From the NCBI GenBank assembly GCA_903837025.1, contig CAILTC010000495.1:1-6055 (forward strand): DNA of 6,055 bases, read 5' to 3'. Positions 6,032 through 6,055 of this stretch are shown one piece after another. The notes under the pieces were generated by a model that searched no databases, was not told where the DNA came from, and worked only from the letters and a program-made list of their open reading frames with translations. The translations under genes were made by a program, and so were the position numbers. This DNA comes from an uncultured Bacteroidota bacterium. GTDB taxonomy: Bacteria > Bacteroidota > Bacteroidia > Flavobacteriales > Flavobacteriaceae. The stretch's first letter is position 1. Every line of letters begins with the position of its first letter.

Positions 6032-6055
6032 TAATTAGCCCAGATAGAAGTGGAA
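6032..6055. other. Edge of a possible conserved Flavobacteriia intergenic element
   Basis: The window ends in TAATTAGCCCAGATAGAAG followed by TGGAA. I recall closely similar strings (AGCCC.GAT.GAAG.GGAA) recurring between genes in Flavobacteriia, where they open a longer hairpin-containing element that may be a structured RNA such as the flavo-1 motif. Only the first bases are visible, so structure cannot be tested. No coding frame of note is seen between 5978 and 6055. Confidence 0.25.

Noticed and set aside
1..6055. CRISPR array, tRNA or rRNA gene, insertion sequence, phage or defence system
   Set aside because: No regularly spaced repeats, no RNA-gene landmarks, and no transposase, integrase or defence-type protein are seen on either strand.

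Overview
The window looks like ordinary chromosomal DNA from a Bacteroidota bacterium, most likely a Flavobacterium or close relative. This rests on low GC, AT-rich leaders without Shine-Dalgarno sequences, an outer-membrane receptor of Bacteroidota type with a C-terminal Phe, lipoprotein and secreted-protein leaders of that phylum, and promoters matching its TTTG / TAnnTTTG consensus (TACATTTG is found twice). The genus is an inference from sequence character; no database was searched.

Layout from left to right. Positions 1-900 (+) hold the C-terminal third of valyl-tRNA synthetase (valS), followed by a strong intrinsic terminator (926-963). All other genes are on the minus strand. A short intergenic stretch with two small perfect hairpins separates valS from the convergent gene at 1085-2116, which encodes an exported protein that looks like a (beta/alpha)8-barrel glycoside-hydrolase-type domain of unknown substrate. 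After a gap with a poly-T-rich direct repeat (2117-2391) come a small PepSY-associated transmembrane protein (2392-2943) and, upstream of it, a TonB-dependent siderophore receptor with a GTG start (3101-5323). The last gene is a small DUF6265-like lipoprotein (5504-5977), isolated from the receptor by its own terminator (5444-5475).

The functional centre is the iron-uptake pair. The receptor would bring a ferric siderophore across the outer membrane, and the PepSY membrane protein could help release iron, for example by reduction, at the inner membrane. They are probably co-transcribed: no terminator or good promoter is seen in the 157 nt between them, and a strong terminator follows the second gene. 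The receptor promoter is well resolved (TTTG, 19-nt spacer, TACATTTG). It is flanked by two inverted repeats sharing the arm TTATTTAGA, one just upstream of the -33 box and one over the predicted start site, which fits an iron-responsive (Fur-like) repressor.

I see no CRISPR, tRNA, rRNA, transposase or phage gene, and no convincing new multi-gene system. The points most worth a second look are the double operator on the receptor promoter, the orphan barrel-fold secreted protein, and small dispersed-repeat-like sequences between genes.
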